This document shows positions 7,907 through 16,917 of a stretch of 64,000 nucleotides of DNA, in pieces. The translations under genes were made by a program, and so were the position numbers. A model generated the notes under the pieces. That model did no database searches, was not told where the DNA came from, and saw only the letters and a list, made by a program, of their open reading frames with translations. Source of the DNA: Limosilactobacillus reuteri (GTDB lineage Bacteria > Bacillota > Bacilli > Lactobacillales > Lactobacillaceae); contig NZ_CP139478.1 in assembly GCF_034259105.1 (NCBI RefSeq), forward strand, positions 720,001-784,000. The letters are read 5' to 3'. Numbering within the stretch: position 1 is the first letter of the stretch; each line of letters begins with the position of its first letter.

Positions 7907-10237
7907 ATGGCGAGAAGGAAAAAGGCATCATCCCGCCGGACAAGAGGAAAAAAACAACAGTATCGATTAATGGATAATCTATTAGGAATAATTGTTTGCC
8001 TCTTAATGTTAGTTGGCTTATTTAATTTAGGAGCATTAGGAACCTTTCTCGATAACTGTTTTAAGATTTTTGTAGGGTCATCCTTTCCAATTGCAATGAT
8101 TATTGTTTTTCTTTATGGATTATGTTTTGCATTGTATGGGCATCGTCCGCATTTCAAAAAACGTTGGATTGCAGGAACTATTATTGCCTATATTGGTTTA
8201 TTAATGTGGCTTCAGACAGTAATGTTTCAGCGTCTGAATCTTCATGCAAAGGTAATCGAAACTACTTGGAATAGTCTTAGTAAGGTCATTTTTAACGGTG
8301 ATTCAACTGTTCCGGTTGGTGGAGGGATGATTGGTGCTTACCTATATAATGGAAGTAATATTTTAATTTCAGAAGTTGGAACAGCGGTATTGTCATGGTT
8401 GTTAATGATTATCGGGATTATTGTCTTTTTTGCATTACCATGGCGCGAATTTCTAGTAAAATGTGGGATTGGCATAAAAAAATCTGGAGCAGCAATGGCT
8501 AATGCTCACGATCAATTAATGAAAAAGAGAACGGAGCGAGCAATTAAGACAACTACGGTACCATCAATTAGCGTGCCCCTTGCTAAAGCATCAAGGCAGG
8601 TTAAAGATTTTTTTGCTGACCAAGAATCAGCAGAGCCAACGTCAACGCCGCCAGTTTCTCCAGCGATGCCTGTTCAAGATCCTGTTGAACCAACTATTAG
8701 GGTCGCAAGTGAAAGTCAGGTGGAAGAAACTCAGAGTGGGCGCAAGGATGATCAGGACTCGAACCAACATGATGATGCGGAAATTAAACTTGCAGGAATT
8801 GACGCTAAAGAAGATAATGATTATCAATTACCGCCAGTCAGCCTGCTAAGTCAAGTAAAAGCAACAGATCAGCAGGAAGATTTGAATAATATCAAAAAGA
8901 ACACCAAAACGCTCCAACAAACCCTAAAATCTTTTGGTGTGGATGCAACAGTTGAAAATGTTAATTTAGGTCCTTCCGTTACCAAATATGAGTTACGCCC
9001 AGCAGTAGGAGTAAAGGTTAGTCGAATAACCCATTTGGCTGATGATTTAGCACTTGCACTTGCGGCTAAAGATATCCGGATTGAAGCGCCGATCCCAGGG
9101 AAATCATTAATTGGGATTGAAGTTCCAAACCAGCAAATTGCAACAGTTGGTTTTCGCGATATGGTCGAAAATGCTCCTAGTAATGATAATCCCATGGAAG
9201 TTCCGCTTGGTCGCAGTGTAACTGGGGATATCAAAATGGCTGATCTAACTAAGATGCCACACCTTCTTATCGCTGGGGCAACGGGTAGTGGTAAGTCTGT
9301 TGCAATCAACGTTATCATTACAAGCATTCTATTAAAGGCTAAACCGCATCAAGTAAAGATGTTAATGATTGACCCTAAAAAAGTTGAATTAAGTGTTTAT
9401 AATGGTATTCCCCATCTGCTTAGTCCGGTAGTTTCTGAACCCAAAAAGGCAGCTCGGGCATTAGGAAAAGTTGTTGCAGAAATGGAGCGCCGTTATGAAT
9501 TATTTGCAAAATTCGGTGTTCGTAACTTGGATGGGTATAATAAATTGGTTAAACAACAAAATGATGACCATCCTGATGAAGTTCAAGCTAATCTACCGTT
9601 AATTTTAGTTATTGTTGATGAATTAGCAGACTTGATGATGACTGTTTCTCATGATGTTGAAGATGCAATTGTCCGGATTGCACAGATGGGGCGGGCTGCT
9701 GGTATTCACATGATTTTGGCAACTCAGCGTCCTTCTGTTGATGTTATTACCGGGCTTATTAAGGCTAACGTTCCTTCCCGAATTGCCTTTGCAGTTTCTA
9801 GTGGGGTTGATTCGCGAACTATTATCGATACTAATGGGGCAGAAAAGCTTCTTGGTCGCGGTGATATGTTATTTGAACCAATCGATCAAAATAAACCAGT
9901 CCGGATTCAAGGTGCATTTATATCCGATCATGATGTTGAATCGGTAGTAGACTTTATAAAAAACGAGCGAGCAGCTGAGTATGACGATAGTATGGTTGTA
10001 ACTGACAATGAAATTGAGCAAGAAGAGCAAGCTGAGGAGGAAGATGAATTATTCCCCGAAGCATTAGAGTTTGTAGTTGATCAACAAAAAGCATCAACTT
10101 CGCTAATTCAGCGGCGGTTTAGAATTGGTTATAATCGTGCCGCAAGAATTATTGACGATATGGAACAGCGCGGTTTTATTGGGCCAGCTAATGGCTCAAA
10201 ACCACGGGAAGTTTATAAGCAAAAAAGTGAGGAATAA
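7907..10237 (+). CDS. ftsK: DNA translocase FtsK/SpoIIIE
   Basis: This 776-residue septal DNA pump clears and orients chromosomes during division. The N-terminus is basic, followed by about four membrane segments (residues 25-180). A poorly conserved acidic linker comes next, then the motor with Walker A GATGSGKS near 461 and Walker B VIVDELADLMM near 567. The C-terminal winged-helix gamma domain lies near 712-768 (PEALEFVVDQQKAS to RIIDDMEQRGFIG). The ATG at 7907 has AAGGAGG upstream; the earlier ATG at 7901 is out of frame. A terminator overlaps the stop codon. Confidence 0.95.
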   Translation: MARRKKASSRRTRGKKQQYRLMDNLLGIIVCLLMLVGLFNLGALGTFLDNCFKIFVGSSFPIAMIIVFLYGLCFALYGHRPHFKKRWIAGTIIAYIGLLMWLQTVMFQRLNLHAKVIETTWNSLSKVIFNGDSTVPVGGGMIGAYLYNGSNILISEVGTAVLSWLLMIIGIIVFFALPWREFLVKCGIGIKKSGAAMANAHDQLMKKRTERAIKTTTVPSISVPLAKASRQVKDFFADQESAEPTSTPPVSPAMPVQDPVEPTIRVASESQVEETQSGRKDDQDSNQHDDAEIKLAGIDAKEDNDYQLPPVSLLSQVKATDQQEDLNNIKKNTKTLQQTLKSFGVDATVENVNLGPSVTKYELRPAVGVKVSRITHLADDLALALAAKDIRIEAPIPGKSLIGIEVPNQQIATVGFRDMVENAPSNDNPMEVPLGRSVTGDIKMADLTKMPHLLIAGATGSGKSVAINVIITSILLKAKPHQVKMLMIDPKKVELSVYNGIPHLLSPVVSEPKKAARALGKVVAEMERRYELFAKFGVRNLDGYNKLVKQQNDDHPDEVQANLPLILVIVDELADLMMTVSHDVEDAIVRIAQMGRAAGIHMILATQRPSVDVITGLIKANVPSRIAFAVSSGVDSRTIIDTNGAEKLLGRGDMLFEPIDQNKPVRIQGAFISDHDVESVVDFIKNERAAEYDDSMVVTDNEIEQEEQAEEEDELFPEALEFVVDQQKASTSLIQRRFRIGYNRAARIIDDMEQRGFIGPANGSKPREVYKQKSEE

Positions 10238-10271
10238 AAAAGACCGGAGAGATTTTTCTCCGATCTTTTTT
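10236..10271 (+). terminator. ftsK terminator
   Basis: A hairpin (GACCGGAGA with TCTCCGATC) flanked by A and T runs starts at the ftsK stop codon. Its symmetric A and T flanks could also serve the small minus-strand gene at 10299-10418. Confidence 0.8.
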
Positions 10272-10298
10272 ATTCCGACTACATGGATGTTTAATAGG

Positions 10299-10418
10299 CT
10301 AAATTAAGTTTAAGGATGCAACTGCTCCAAAGATTAAAGAACCAAGCATTGCAATTAACATGAGCCAAATAGCAACCATGGTAATTTTTTGGAAACGAGT
10401 TTTCTTTTTTCGCTGCAT
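10299..10418 (-). CDS. Small membrane protein, DUF4044-like
   Basis: A 39-residue frame begins MQRKKKTRFQKITMVAIWLM and ends ASLNLI. It has a short basic head and one hydrophobic segment (residues 12-34). This pattern matches the DUF4044 family of very short membrane proteins in lactobacilli; no function is known. A GGAAGGATGG ribosome site precedes the ATG at 10418. An overlapping longer frame begins at ATG GTT AAT but encodes nothing recognisable. The family call is from pattern recognition. Confidence 0.65.
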   Translation of the reverse strand: MQRKKKTRFQKITMVAIWLMLIAMLGSLIFGAVASLNLI

Positions 10419-10546
10419 TATTAACCATCCTTCCATTTTTATCAATAATAGTAGTGTAACGCATCTTTAATGCCTTTTTCAAATCTAGTTTTAGTTTATG
10501 TTAAACTTAAATTACTTATTTGAAGAGAAGGGGACTGAAAAGGTTG

Positions 10547-10900
10547 ATGGTTAGTATTCAAGTTATAATTTTAGAGATTATTTTATTATTAGTGATTGGG
10601 GTAGTAGAACGATTATTAGTACGAATATTTCATCATCCTAAAAAAACAAAGCATTTATGGTGGGGATGGACAATTATTTTATGGACTCTGATAATCTTTA
10701 ATATTGGATTCTATTGGCCAGCTTATCCTATTGCCTTATGGATGATTCTAGCTCTGTTATTAATTGCTTTACAAATTATTCACAATCATGAATTCATTTA
10801 TCGCCGTTACTGGCCAGTATTTTGGCGGTATTCGGCATATTATGCTTTAATTATATATATTGGTAGCTTAATTATTTCACCATGGTTACCGTTGATATAA
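10547..10900 (+). CDS. Putative membrane protein, unknown function
   Basis: This 117-residue protein has four likely membrane segments: residues 4-24, 41-60, 62-80 and 93-113. Segments are joined by short basic loops such as HHPKKTKH and RRYWPVFWRY. It was not recognised as a member of a named family. ATG at 10547, or the TTG directly before it, fits the AGAAGGGGA ribosome site at 10526-10534; the longer TTG start at 10520 overlaps that site and is less likely. It is monocistronic and ends in a strong terminator, behind which the group II intron has inserted. Confidence 0.6.
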   Translation: MVSIQVIILEIILLLVIGVVERLLVRIFHHPKKTKHLWWGWTIILWTLIIFNIGFYWPAYPIALWMILALLLIALQIIHNHEFIYRRYWPVFWRYSAYYALIIYIGSLIISPWLPLI

Positions 10901-10907
10901 AAATATT

Positions 10908-10945
10908 AAGTGAGTTGGAAAATTAATTTTCCGCTCACTTTTTTT
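10908..10945 (+). terminator. Terminator used as the intron landing site
   Basis: A hairpin (AAGTGAG..GGAAAATTAATTTTCC..CTCACTT) is followed by a run of T. The group II intron begins at 10947, just behind the T run, which is the characteristic location of class IIC intron insertions. Confidence 0.9.
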
Positions 10946-10946
10946 A

Positions 10947-12856
10947 GTGCGCCCGGCATGGGTATTAGCTAGGTGGTGAAAGTCCGCTATGGGCCGTAGT
11001 AGTCGGAACCATGAGCTGAGGACAAGGGTGTCCACCGTGAGGTGGAATCTGAAGGAAGTCTAAGGCAAAGTACTGCATCGATGAACAAGAAGTAGCTATA
11101 AGGCTGAAATTAACTGGATAAGGCTGCTAGACAAGTTGAAGTCCAATACTACTCGAAGTTGGTCTCAGTAAAGCTAACGATGACATGGTACGAAAGCTAA
11201 TATTCTTACCCGGGGAGATCTGGCCTACACGTTTCCGACAAGAGGAATAAGTTTAATTTCCACAGAAACAAGCGGTGCAGTGATGCAGTGTTGAGTAAGC
11301 CAGAAGTCAGCCGAGGTCATAGTAGTTTGAATAATCAGATGAAGGACTGAACGACAATAACTTGTAACTTATATCGGAGGTGTAATCAGGTGCGACAATC
11401 GCAGAAAACAGAACAACAAGCTGACCGCTTGTCGAGGATAGGTTTGGAAAACCGAAAGTACACAAGGGCGCGTAGTACCGGTTATGGTGAAGGTAAAGGT
11501 ATGAGTGTCACTATCCAAGACCTGGTCTTGGATCGCAATAACCTTAATCAGGCTTATTTGCGAGTTAAGAGAAATAAAGGAGCAGCAGGCGTTGACGATA
11601 TGACAGTCAATGACCTTCTGCCATATCTCAGAGAAAATAAGACGGAACTGATCGCTAGTTTGCGTGAGGGCAAGTATAAACCAGCTCCAGTCAAACGGGT
11701 AGAAATTCCGAAGCCTAATGGTGGAGTAAGAAGACTTGGAATACCAACGGTGGTGGACCGAATGGTTCAACAAGCTGTAGCCCAAATTCTTACGCCTATC
11801 TTTGAGCGTATTTTCTCTGATAATAGCTTTGGCTTCCGTCCCCACCGTGGGGCCCATGACGCTATTTCAAAAGTAGTAGATCTTTATAATCAAGGTTATC
11901 GAAGAGTTGTCGACTTAGACCTAAAAGCCTATTTTGATAACGTTAATCATGACTTGATGATTAAGTATCTCCAACAATATATTGATGACCCATGGACACT
12001 AAGACTCATTCGTAAGTTTCTAACTAGCAGAGTCTTAGACCATGGGCTTTTCGCTAAGAGTGAAAAAGGAACCCCACAAGGAGGGCCATTGTCACCACTA
12101 CTGGCGAACATCTATCTAAATGAGTTGGACGAAGAGTTGACTAGACGTGGTCACCACTTTGTGCGCTATGTGGATGATTGTAACATCTATGTTAAAAGTC
12201 AACGAGCCGGAGAACGAGTAATGCGAAGCATTACCCAGTTTCTAGAAAAGCGCTTGAAAGTTAAAGTGAACCCAGATAAAACCAAAGTCGGTAGCCCGCT
12301 ACGGTTGAAGTTTCTTGGCTTTTCGTTGGGTGTAGACCACAATGGGGCCTACGCCCGTCCAGCTAAACAATCGCAACAACGAGTAAAGAAAGCACTGAAG
12401 TTATTAACTAAACGTAATCGTGGAATATCTCTGACAAGAATGTTTGAAGAAATTCATCGAAAAATGCGTGGGTGGCTTCAGTACTACTCAATTGGGAAAC
12501 TAACTAACTTTATTCAACGCCTTGACAAGTGGTTGAGGGTCCGAATAAGGCAGTATATTTGGAAGCAATGGAAAAAGTTTAAAACTAAGGTAACTAACTT
12601 ACAGAAGTTGGGGCTGCCCCAGCATGATGCATATGTCTTCGCTAGTACCCGAAAGGGCTACTGGCGAACTGCACATAGTAAGACCTTGAGCTATTCTCTA
12701 ACTAATAGAAAACTGGAACAACTCGGACTTATGAATATGTCCAAGACGCTCCAGTCAATTCAATGTGATTAAGTTGTCGAACCGCCGTATACGGAACCGT
12801 ACGTACGGTGGTGTGAGAGGTCGATAATTGAACTAATCAATTATCTCCTACTCGAT
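10947..12856 (+). mobile_element. Group IIC intron, copy 2 (full length)
   Basis: This 1910-base intron starts with GTGCGCCCGGCATGGGT, the class C type 5' end, and ends ..CTCGAT. The 5' ribozyme domains occupy about 10947-11380 and the maturase gene fills domain IV. Domain V (12780-12813) has the CGC triad at 12783-12785, a TACG/CGTA inner stem and a two-base CG bulge. Domain VI pairs GAGAGG with CCTACTC, leaving A12850 bulged seven bases from the 3' end, a usual branch-point position. It lies between a terminator and the mraZ promoter, and does not interrupt a gene. It agrees with copy 1 except at three positions I noticed in 1450 bases. Confidence 0.93.
11390..12772 (+). CDS. ltrA: Group II intron reverse transcriptase/maturase
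   Basis: This 460-residue protein has fingers-palm blocks from about residue 50 (GAAGVDDMTV, RRLGIPTVVDRMVQQA, FGFRPHRGAHDAI), the QGGPLSPLL block, and the polymerase centre at residues 260-263. It then has the X/maturase domain (MRGWLQYYSIGKLTNF) and a short basic C-terminus ending ..RKGYWRTAHSK. No endonuclease domain is present, as expected for class C. The start is GTG at 11390 behind GGAGG. The active site reads YVDD rather than the usual YADD because of C-to-T at 12171. A second change, G to R at residue 214, follows from 12029. The frame is otherwise intact. Confidence 0.93.
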   Translation: MRQSQKTEQQADRLSRIGLENRKYTRARSTGYGEGKGMSVTIQDLVLDRNNLNQAYLRVKRNKGAAGVDDMTVNDLLPYLRENKTELIASLREGKYKPAPVKRVEIPKPNGGVRRLGIPTVVDRMVQQAVAQILTPIFERIFSDNSFGFRPHRGAHDAISKVVDLYNQGYRRVVDLDLKAYFDNVNHDLMIKYLQQYIDDPWTLRLIRKFLTSRVLDHGLFAKSEKGTPQGGPLSPLLANIYLNELDEELTRRGHHFVRYVDDCNIYVKSQRAGERVMRSITQFLEKRLKVKVNPDKTKVGSPLRLKFLGFSLGVDHNGAYARPAKQSQQRVKKALKLLTKRNRGISLTRMFEEIHRKMRGWLQYYSIGKLTNFIQRLDKWLRVRIRQYIWKQWKKFKTKVTNLQKLGLPQHDAYVFASTRKGYWRTAHSKTLSYSLTNRKLEQLGLMNMSKTLQSIQCD

Positions 12857-12891
12857 TGTCTATTACTTTTTGGTAAAATTCACAAAATTAC

Positions 12892-12937
12892 GTGGTGAGA
12901 AGTGGGGGATTGTGGTAGACTTGACCTATAACGTGGT
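12892..12937 (+). promoter_or_regulatory. MraZ operator (GTGG direct repeats) in the dcw promoter
   Basis: GTGG motifs begin at 12892, 12902 and 12912, exactly one helical turn apart, and a fourth lies at 12933. Direct GTGG repeats at 10-bp spacing are the known binding pattern of MraZ, which represses its own operon. A weak -10 (TAGACT at 12916-12921) overlaps the third box. The array starts 36 bp after the group II intron. Confidence 0.8.
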
Positions 12938-12954
12938 AAAGGAGGACATTAGTC

Positions 12955-13383
12955 GTGTTAATGGGAGAATTTACACACACTATTGATTCCAAAGGCCGAC
13001 TAATTATTCCTGCCAAATTTCGAGAACAATTGGGGGCACACTTCATTGTTACTCGGGGGTTAGATGGATGTTTGTTTGGATATCCATTAAATGAATGGGC
13101 AATTTTAGAACAAAAGCTAAAGGCGCTCCCATTAACAAAGCGTGATGCACGTGCATTTGTACGCTTTTTATATTCCGCTGCGACAGATTGCGAAATTGAT
13201 AAGCAAGGACGGATTAATATTCCGATAACATTACGAACTCATGCTTCACTTGAAAAGAAGTGTGTAATCGTTGGTGTGTCTAATCGTTTAGAAATCTGGA
13301 GCGCTGAACGGTGGAATAAATTTACAAGCGAAACAGCTGATAATTTTGATGAGATTGCTGAAGATCTTAATATTGATTTTTAA
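12955..13383 (+). CDS. mraZ: Transcriptional regulator MraZ
   Basis: This 142-residue protein of the AbrB/MraZ fold forms rings on GTGG repeats and controls the dcw cluster. Both signature DxxxR motifs are present: DSKGR near residue 12 and DKQGR near residue 82. The GTG start at 12955 lies nine bases behind AAGGAGG and gives MLMGEF, common in the family; the ATG two codons later is an alternative. It is first in the operon and 12 bases before rsmH, so it probably regulates everything down to at least murG. Confidence 0.95.
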   Translation: MLMGEFTHTIDSKGRLIIPAKFREQLGAHFIVTRGLDGCLFGYPLNEWAILEQKLKALPLTKRDARAFVRFLYSAATDCEIDKQGRINIPITLRTHASLEKKCVIVGVSNRLEIWSAERWNKFTSETADNFDEIAEDLNIDF

Positions 13384-13398
13384 TGGAGGTTTTAGTTG

Positions 13399-14355
13399 AT
13401 GGCAGAATTTAAACATGTAACGGTACTTTTAAAGGAGGCCGTAGCAGGATTAAATGTGCAACCAACAGGTACCTACGTTGATGCAACATTAGGTGGTGGT
13501 GGTCATACGCAAGCTATTTTACAACAGCTCGTCGATGGCCACCTATATTCATTTGATCAGGATCAGACGGCAATTGATTACAATAAAGAACACTTGAAAA
13601 CTGCAATAGAACAGCAAAAATTAACATTAGTTGAAGATAATTTCCGTAACATAAAAACGGAATTGAATAGCTATAATGTAAAACATGTTAATGGAGTTTT
13701 ATATGATTTAGGTGTTTCTTCCCCACAGTTCGATGATGCTAAAAGAGGTTTTAGCTATCAGCATGACGCTCCTTTAGACATGCGGATGAATCAGGAACAA
13801 AAATTGTCGGCAATGGAAGTTGTTAACGAATGGTCATATGAACGGCTCGTTAAGATTCTTTACCGATATGGAGAAGAAAAATTTGCCAAGTCAATTGCTA
13901 GAAAGATTGAACAACGCCGAAAGATAGCACCAATAAAGACGACATTTGAATTAGTTGATGTGATTAAAGAGGGAATTCCAGCAGCAGCTCGCCGTCATGG
14001 TGGTCATCCAGCGAAAAAGAGTTTTCAAGCTATTCGGATAGCAGTTAACGACGAATTAGGTGCTTTAGAGGAATCGTTAGAACAAGCATTAGACTTGTTG
14101 GATGTTGGGGGACGAATAAGTGTTATTACCTTCCAATCCCTAGAAGATCGGTTAGTAAAGACAATGTTTCGTGAAAAGACTTCATTAAGCGGGGATGTAC
14201 CGCAGGGATTACCAGTAATACCAGCGGGAATGGAACCAAACTTCAAATTAATTAATAAAAAGCCGATTGTAGCTAGTGATGAAGAATTAGCGGCAAATCA
14301 TCGTGCGCATAGTGCCAAGTTGAGGATAATCGAGAAAATTAGAGAAGGAAAGTGA
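13399..14355 (+). CDS. rsmH: 16S rRNA (cytosine(1402)-N4)-methyltransferase
   Basis: RsmH (MraW) adds the N4 methyl group to C1402 in the 16S rRNA decoding centre. The 318-residue protein has the SAM motif [16 protein letters not shown] near residue 26, [13 protein letters not shown] near residue 101 and [13 protein letters not shown] near residue 210. The start is ATG at 13399, nine bases after GGAGG; a TTG lies one codon upstream. It is the second gene of the dcw cluster and nearly abuts ftsL. Confidence 0.95.
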   Translation: MAEFKHVTVLLKEAVAGLNVQPTGTYVDATLGGGGHTQAILQQLVDGHLYSFDQDQTAIDYNKEHLKTAIEQQKLTLVEDNFRNIKTELNSYNVKHVNGVLYDLGVSSPQFDDAKRGFSYQHDAPLDMRMNQEQKLSAMEVVNEWSYERLVKILYRYGEEKFAKSIARKIEQRRKIAPIKTTFELVDVIKEGIPAAARRHGGHPAKKSFQAIRIAVNDELGALEESLEQALDLLDVGGRISVITFQSLEDRLVKTMFREKTSLSGDVPQGLPVIPAGMEPNFKLINKKPIVASDEELAANHRAHSAKLRIIEKIREGK

Positions 14356-14362
14356 CAGAATT

Positions 14363-14734
14363 ATGGTTTCAAATGCGGCAAGGCAACTGGCGGGAGAGCA
14401 ACAACCGCAGCAAGCACCAAGAAAAAAGACTTATCAACAACCAAAGACTTCTCCAAGTCCGGTTAGATGGTCAAAATTTGAAAGATCTTTAGTAGCAGTA
14501 GGAAGTTTAATCACACTGTGCTTGATGATTAGCTTACTTTCTACGAAAATTAGTATTAATAATCAGCAACGGCGCTTACAGGATACTCAAACCCAAATTA
14601 CTAAGGCAAAAAGTAGTAATACAAGTTTGCAGCAGGAAATTGCTGAATTGACGACTCAATCGCATTTGAAATCAGCAGCACATAAATATGGATTATCAGA
14701 TAAAAATTCAAATGTAAGGAACGTTAATAAATAA
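14363..14734 (+). CDS. ftsL: Cell division protein FtsL
   Basis: This 123-residue bitopic protein has a basic, Q-rich cytoplasmic head of about 35 residues and one membrane segment (residues 43-63). An extracellular coiled coil follows, rich in Q, N and T (residues 64-100). FtsL joins DivIB and DivIC in the complex that activates septal wall synthesis. The sequence is weakly conserved, and the call relies on topology, length and its place between rsmH and the penicillin-binding protein. Its stop TAA overlaps the next ATG by one base. Confidence 0.85.
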   Translation: MVSNAARQLAGEQQPQQAPRKKTYQQPKTSPSPVRWSKFERSLVAVGSLITLCLMISLLSTKISINNQQRRLQDTQTQITKAKSSNTSLQQEIAELTTQSHLKSAAHKYGLSDKNSNVRNVNK

Positions 14735-16893
14735 TGAATAAGAAGCCACAACGAACGAAAAATAGGGGACATAGAGAAAACCGAGGGACCTTTGGCAAAT
14801 GGCTCTTTCTAATCACGGTTGGATTGTTTACCTTATTTATCGTTCGTTTTGCGTATATCGCAATAAATAAAGATGTTCAACATGTTAACTTACGGTCACA
14901 AGCGGAGCAAATTTATACCCAGCAGCGAATTATTCAAGCACGACGGGGTGATATTTATGATTCAGAAGGAAACCCCTTGGCAACTGATACAAGTAAATAT
15001 ACCCTCTATGCTGTCTTAGATCGAACCCAAAAGTCTTCTGATGGTAAACCATTATATGTAAAAGATCGGAAAAAAACTGCCAAGGTACTATCACAGTATA
15101 TTGACCTGACACCAAAGCAAATTGAAAAGATCCTTAAACCAAAGGGGCAAGCCTACCAAGTTGAATTTGGAAATGCTGGAAGCAACCTTTCTGTTTCAAC
15201 GATGCAGAAGATCAAGAATCGGCACTTGCCAGGAATTAATTTTATTGCGACTCCAGCACGTCAATATCCAGAAGGCGAATTTGCTTCTCAAATAATTGGG
15301 ATGGCAACTCCTAAAGTTAAAAATGATAATGGAACTGAAGAGACCAATTTAGTGGGACAATTGGGCTTAGAAGGCTACTTTAATAAACAATTGACGGGAA
15401 TAAATGGGTTGAGAAAGGATAAACAGGACGTCTATGGATACCAGATTGCTAATTCAAAGCAGGTAACTAAAAAAGCCATCAACGGTGATAATATCTATAC
15501 TACCCTTGATTCACAAACACAACATTTTCTCGAAAATAAAGTTAATAAGGTTTACAAAAGTTCTAATGCCAATTCGATGACTGCAGTTGTAATGGAAGCC
15601 AAAACAGGTAAAATTATTGCCGCTACTCAACGACCAACGCTTCACGCAGAAAATAATCCGGTTTGGCGGAATATGCTAGTTCAAGATGCTTATGAACCAG
15701 GATCAGTAATGAAGATCTTGGCATTAGCTGCGGCTATCGATACCGGACATTTTAATCCTAATGCGACCTTTAATTCTGGAACATGGGCCATGGGTGGTGG
15801 AAAAATCACTGATTGGTCAAGTTCTGGTTGGGGAACAATTTCCTATAAAGATGCTTTTGATATGTCTAGTAATGTTGGTTTTGCTCATGTGGAACAGGAC
15901 ATGGGAGCAGAGACATGGATGAAGTATATTAAACGGTTTGGCCTGTTAAAAAAAGTCAATGTTATCGGAATGGGTAACGAGGTTAATGGTTACACTTCAT
16001 TTAAAGGGATTCTTGCTCAGGCAAATACTGCTTTTGGACAGGGAATTACTGTAAATGTTATGCAGATGATGCAAGCGTTTAGTGCTATTGGTAATAATGG
16101 TAAAATGATGAAGCCTTATATTGTTAGCAAAGTTGTAGATGGCAATAGCGGGAAGACAATCCAAAAGGTCAAACCTAAAGTTGTTGGCCACCCAATAAAG
16201 GCATCGACAGCTAAGAAAGTTCTTGGTTACATGCAAGGCGTTGTTTACGATCAAAAGGGACTTGGTCATGATTACCAAATTAAGGGTTACAGAGTTGCCG
16301 GGAAGACCGCGACTGCACAAATTGGTGGAGCTCATGGTTATTCAACTGGTGATACAAACTACCTTTACTCTTTTGCCGGGATGGCACCAGCTAAAAATCC
16401 AAAGTATATTATGTATGTCACTCTTCGCCAACCGCAAAACCTTAAAAAACCAGTAACCAAACAAATTGCCAGTGTCTTTAATCCGACAATGAAAATGTTA
16501 TTGAGCCAACAAAAAGTTGCGGAAAAAGCCAAAAAAAAGGTTATTACAATGCCTAATGTTGTTGGTCAGTCAAGTGATGACGCTAATAAGAAACTATCAG
16601 ATAAAGGAATGCAGGTAATTGTTGTTGGCTCTGGCAAGAAAGTTAAACAACAATCAGCAGTTCCAGACGAACAAGTGCTAACAGATCAACATGTTATTCT
16701 TGACACTGGTGGCGAGTATAAAATGCCAGATATTTCTGGATGGAGTTCTGCGGATGTTCAACAATTAGCTAAGGTTCTTAAGCTAAAAGTAAAAGAAAAC
16801 GGAAACGGTTATGTTACTCAGCAAAGTATTTCACCTGATACAACTATTAAACATGGAACGACTTTAACCGTTCAATATGAAGCTAAAAACTAG
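14734..16893 (+). CDS. pbp2B: Division penicillin-binding protein 2 (transpeptidase, PASTA)
   Basis: This 719-residue class B penicillin-binding protein cross-links septal peptidoglycan and is the FtsI equivalent. It has an N-terminal membrane anchor (residues 22-44) and a dimerisation domain from about 60 (QARRGDIYDSEGNPLA). The transpeptidase domain has the nucleophile in SVMK (Ser324) and an SSN motif in DMSSNVGF. The third box reads KTATAQ at Lys524, with alanine in place of the usual glycine. Two PASTA domains follow, about 600-660 and 661-719. It overlaps ftsL by one base, suggesting coupled translation. Confidence 0.93.
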   Translation: MNKKPQRTKNRGHRENRGTFGKWLFLITVGLFTLFIVRFAYIAINKDVQHVNLRSQAEQIYTQQRIIQARRGDIYDSEGNPLATDTSKYTLYAVLDRTQKSSDGKPLYVKDRKKTAKVLSQYIDLTPKQIEKILKPKGQAYQVEFGNAGSNLSVSTMQKIKNRHLPGINFIATPARQYPEGEFASQIIGMATPKVKNDNGTEETNLVGQLGLEGYFNKQLTGINGLRKDKQDVYGYQIANSKQVTKKAINGDNIYTTLDSQTQHFLENKVNKVYKSSNANSMTAVVMEAKTGKIIAATQRPTLHAENNPVWRNMLVQDAYEPGSVMKILALAAAIDTGHFNPNATFNSGTWAMGGGKITDWSSSGWGTISYKDAFDMSSNVGFAHVEQDMGAETWMKYIKRFGLLKKVNVIGMGNEVNGYTSFKGILAQANTAFGQGITVNVMQMMQAFSAIGNNGKMMKPYIVSKVVDGNSGKTIQKVKPKVVGHPIKASTAKKVLGYMQGVVYDQKGLGHDYQIKGYRVAGKTATAQIGGAHGYSTGDTNYLYSFAGMAPAKNPKYIMYVTLRQPQNLKKPVTKQIASVFNPTMKMLLSQQKVAEKAKKKVITMPNVVGQSSDDANKKLSDKGMQVIVVGSGKKVKQQSAVPDEQVLTDQHVILDTGGEYKMPDISGWSSADVQQLAKVLKLKVKENGNGYVTQQSISPDTTIKHGTTLTVQYEAKN

Positions 16894-16917
16894 CAGAGAA
16901 ACTAATTGGAGGTAAAT

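Noticed and set aside
10291..10482. A 63-codon minus-strand frame starting upstream of the small DUF4044-like gene.
   Set aside because: Its product has no family features, while the overlapping 39-codon frame encodes a typical basic-head membrane peptide with a better-placed start.
12811..12856. Domain VI of the intron first looked like a perfect hairpin (GATAATTGA / TCAATTATC) without a bulged branch-point A, suggesting hydrolytic splicing only.
   Set aside because: Extending the helix pairs GAGAGG with CCTACTC and leaves A12850 bulged seven bases from the 3' end, which is the usual branch-point arrangement.
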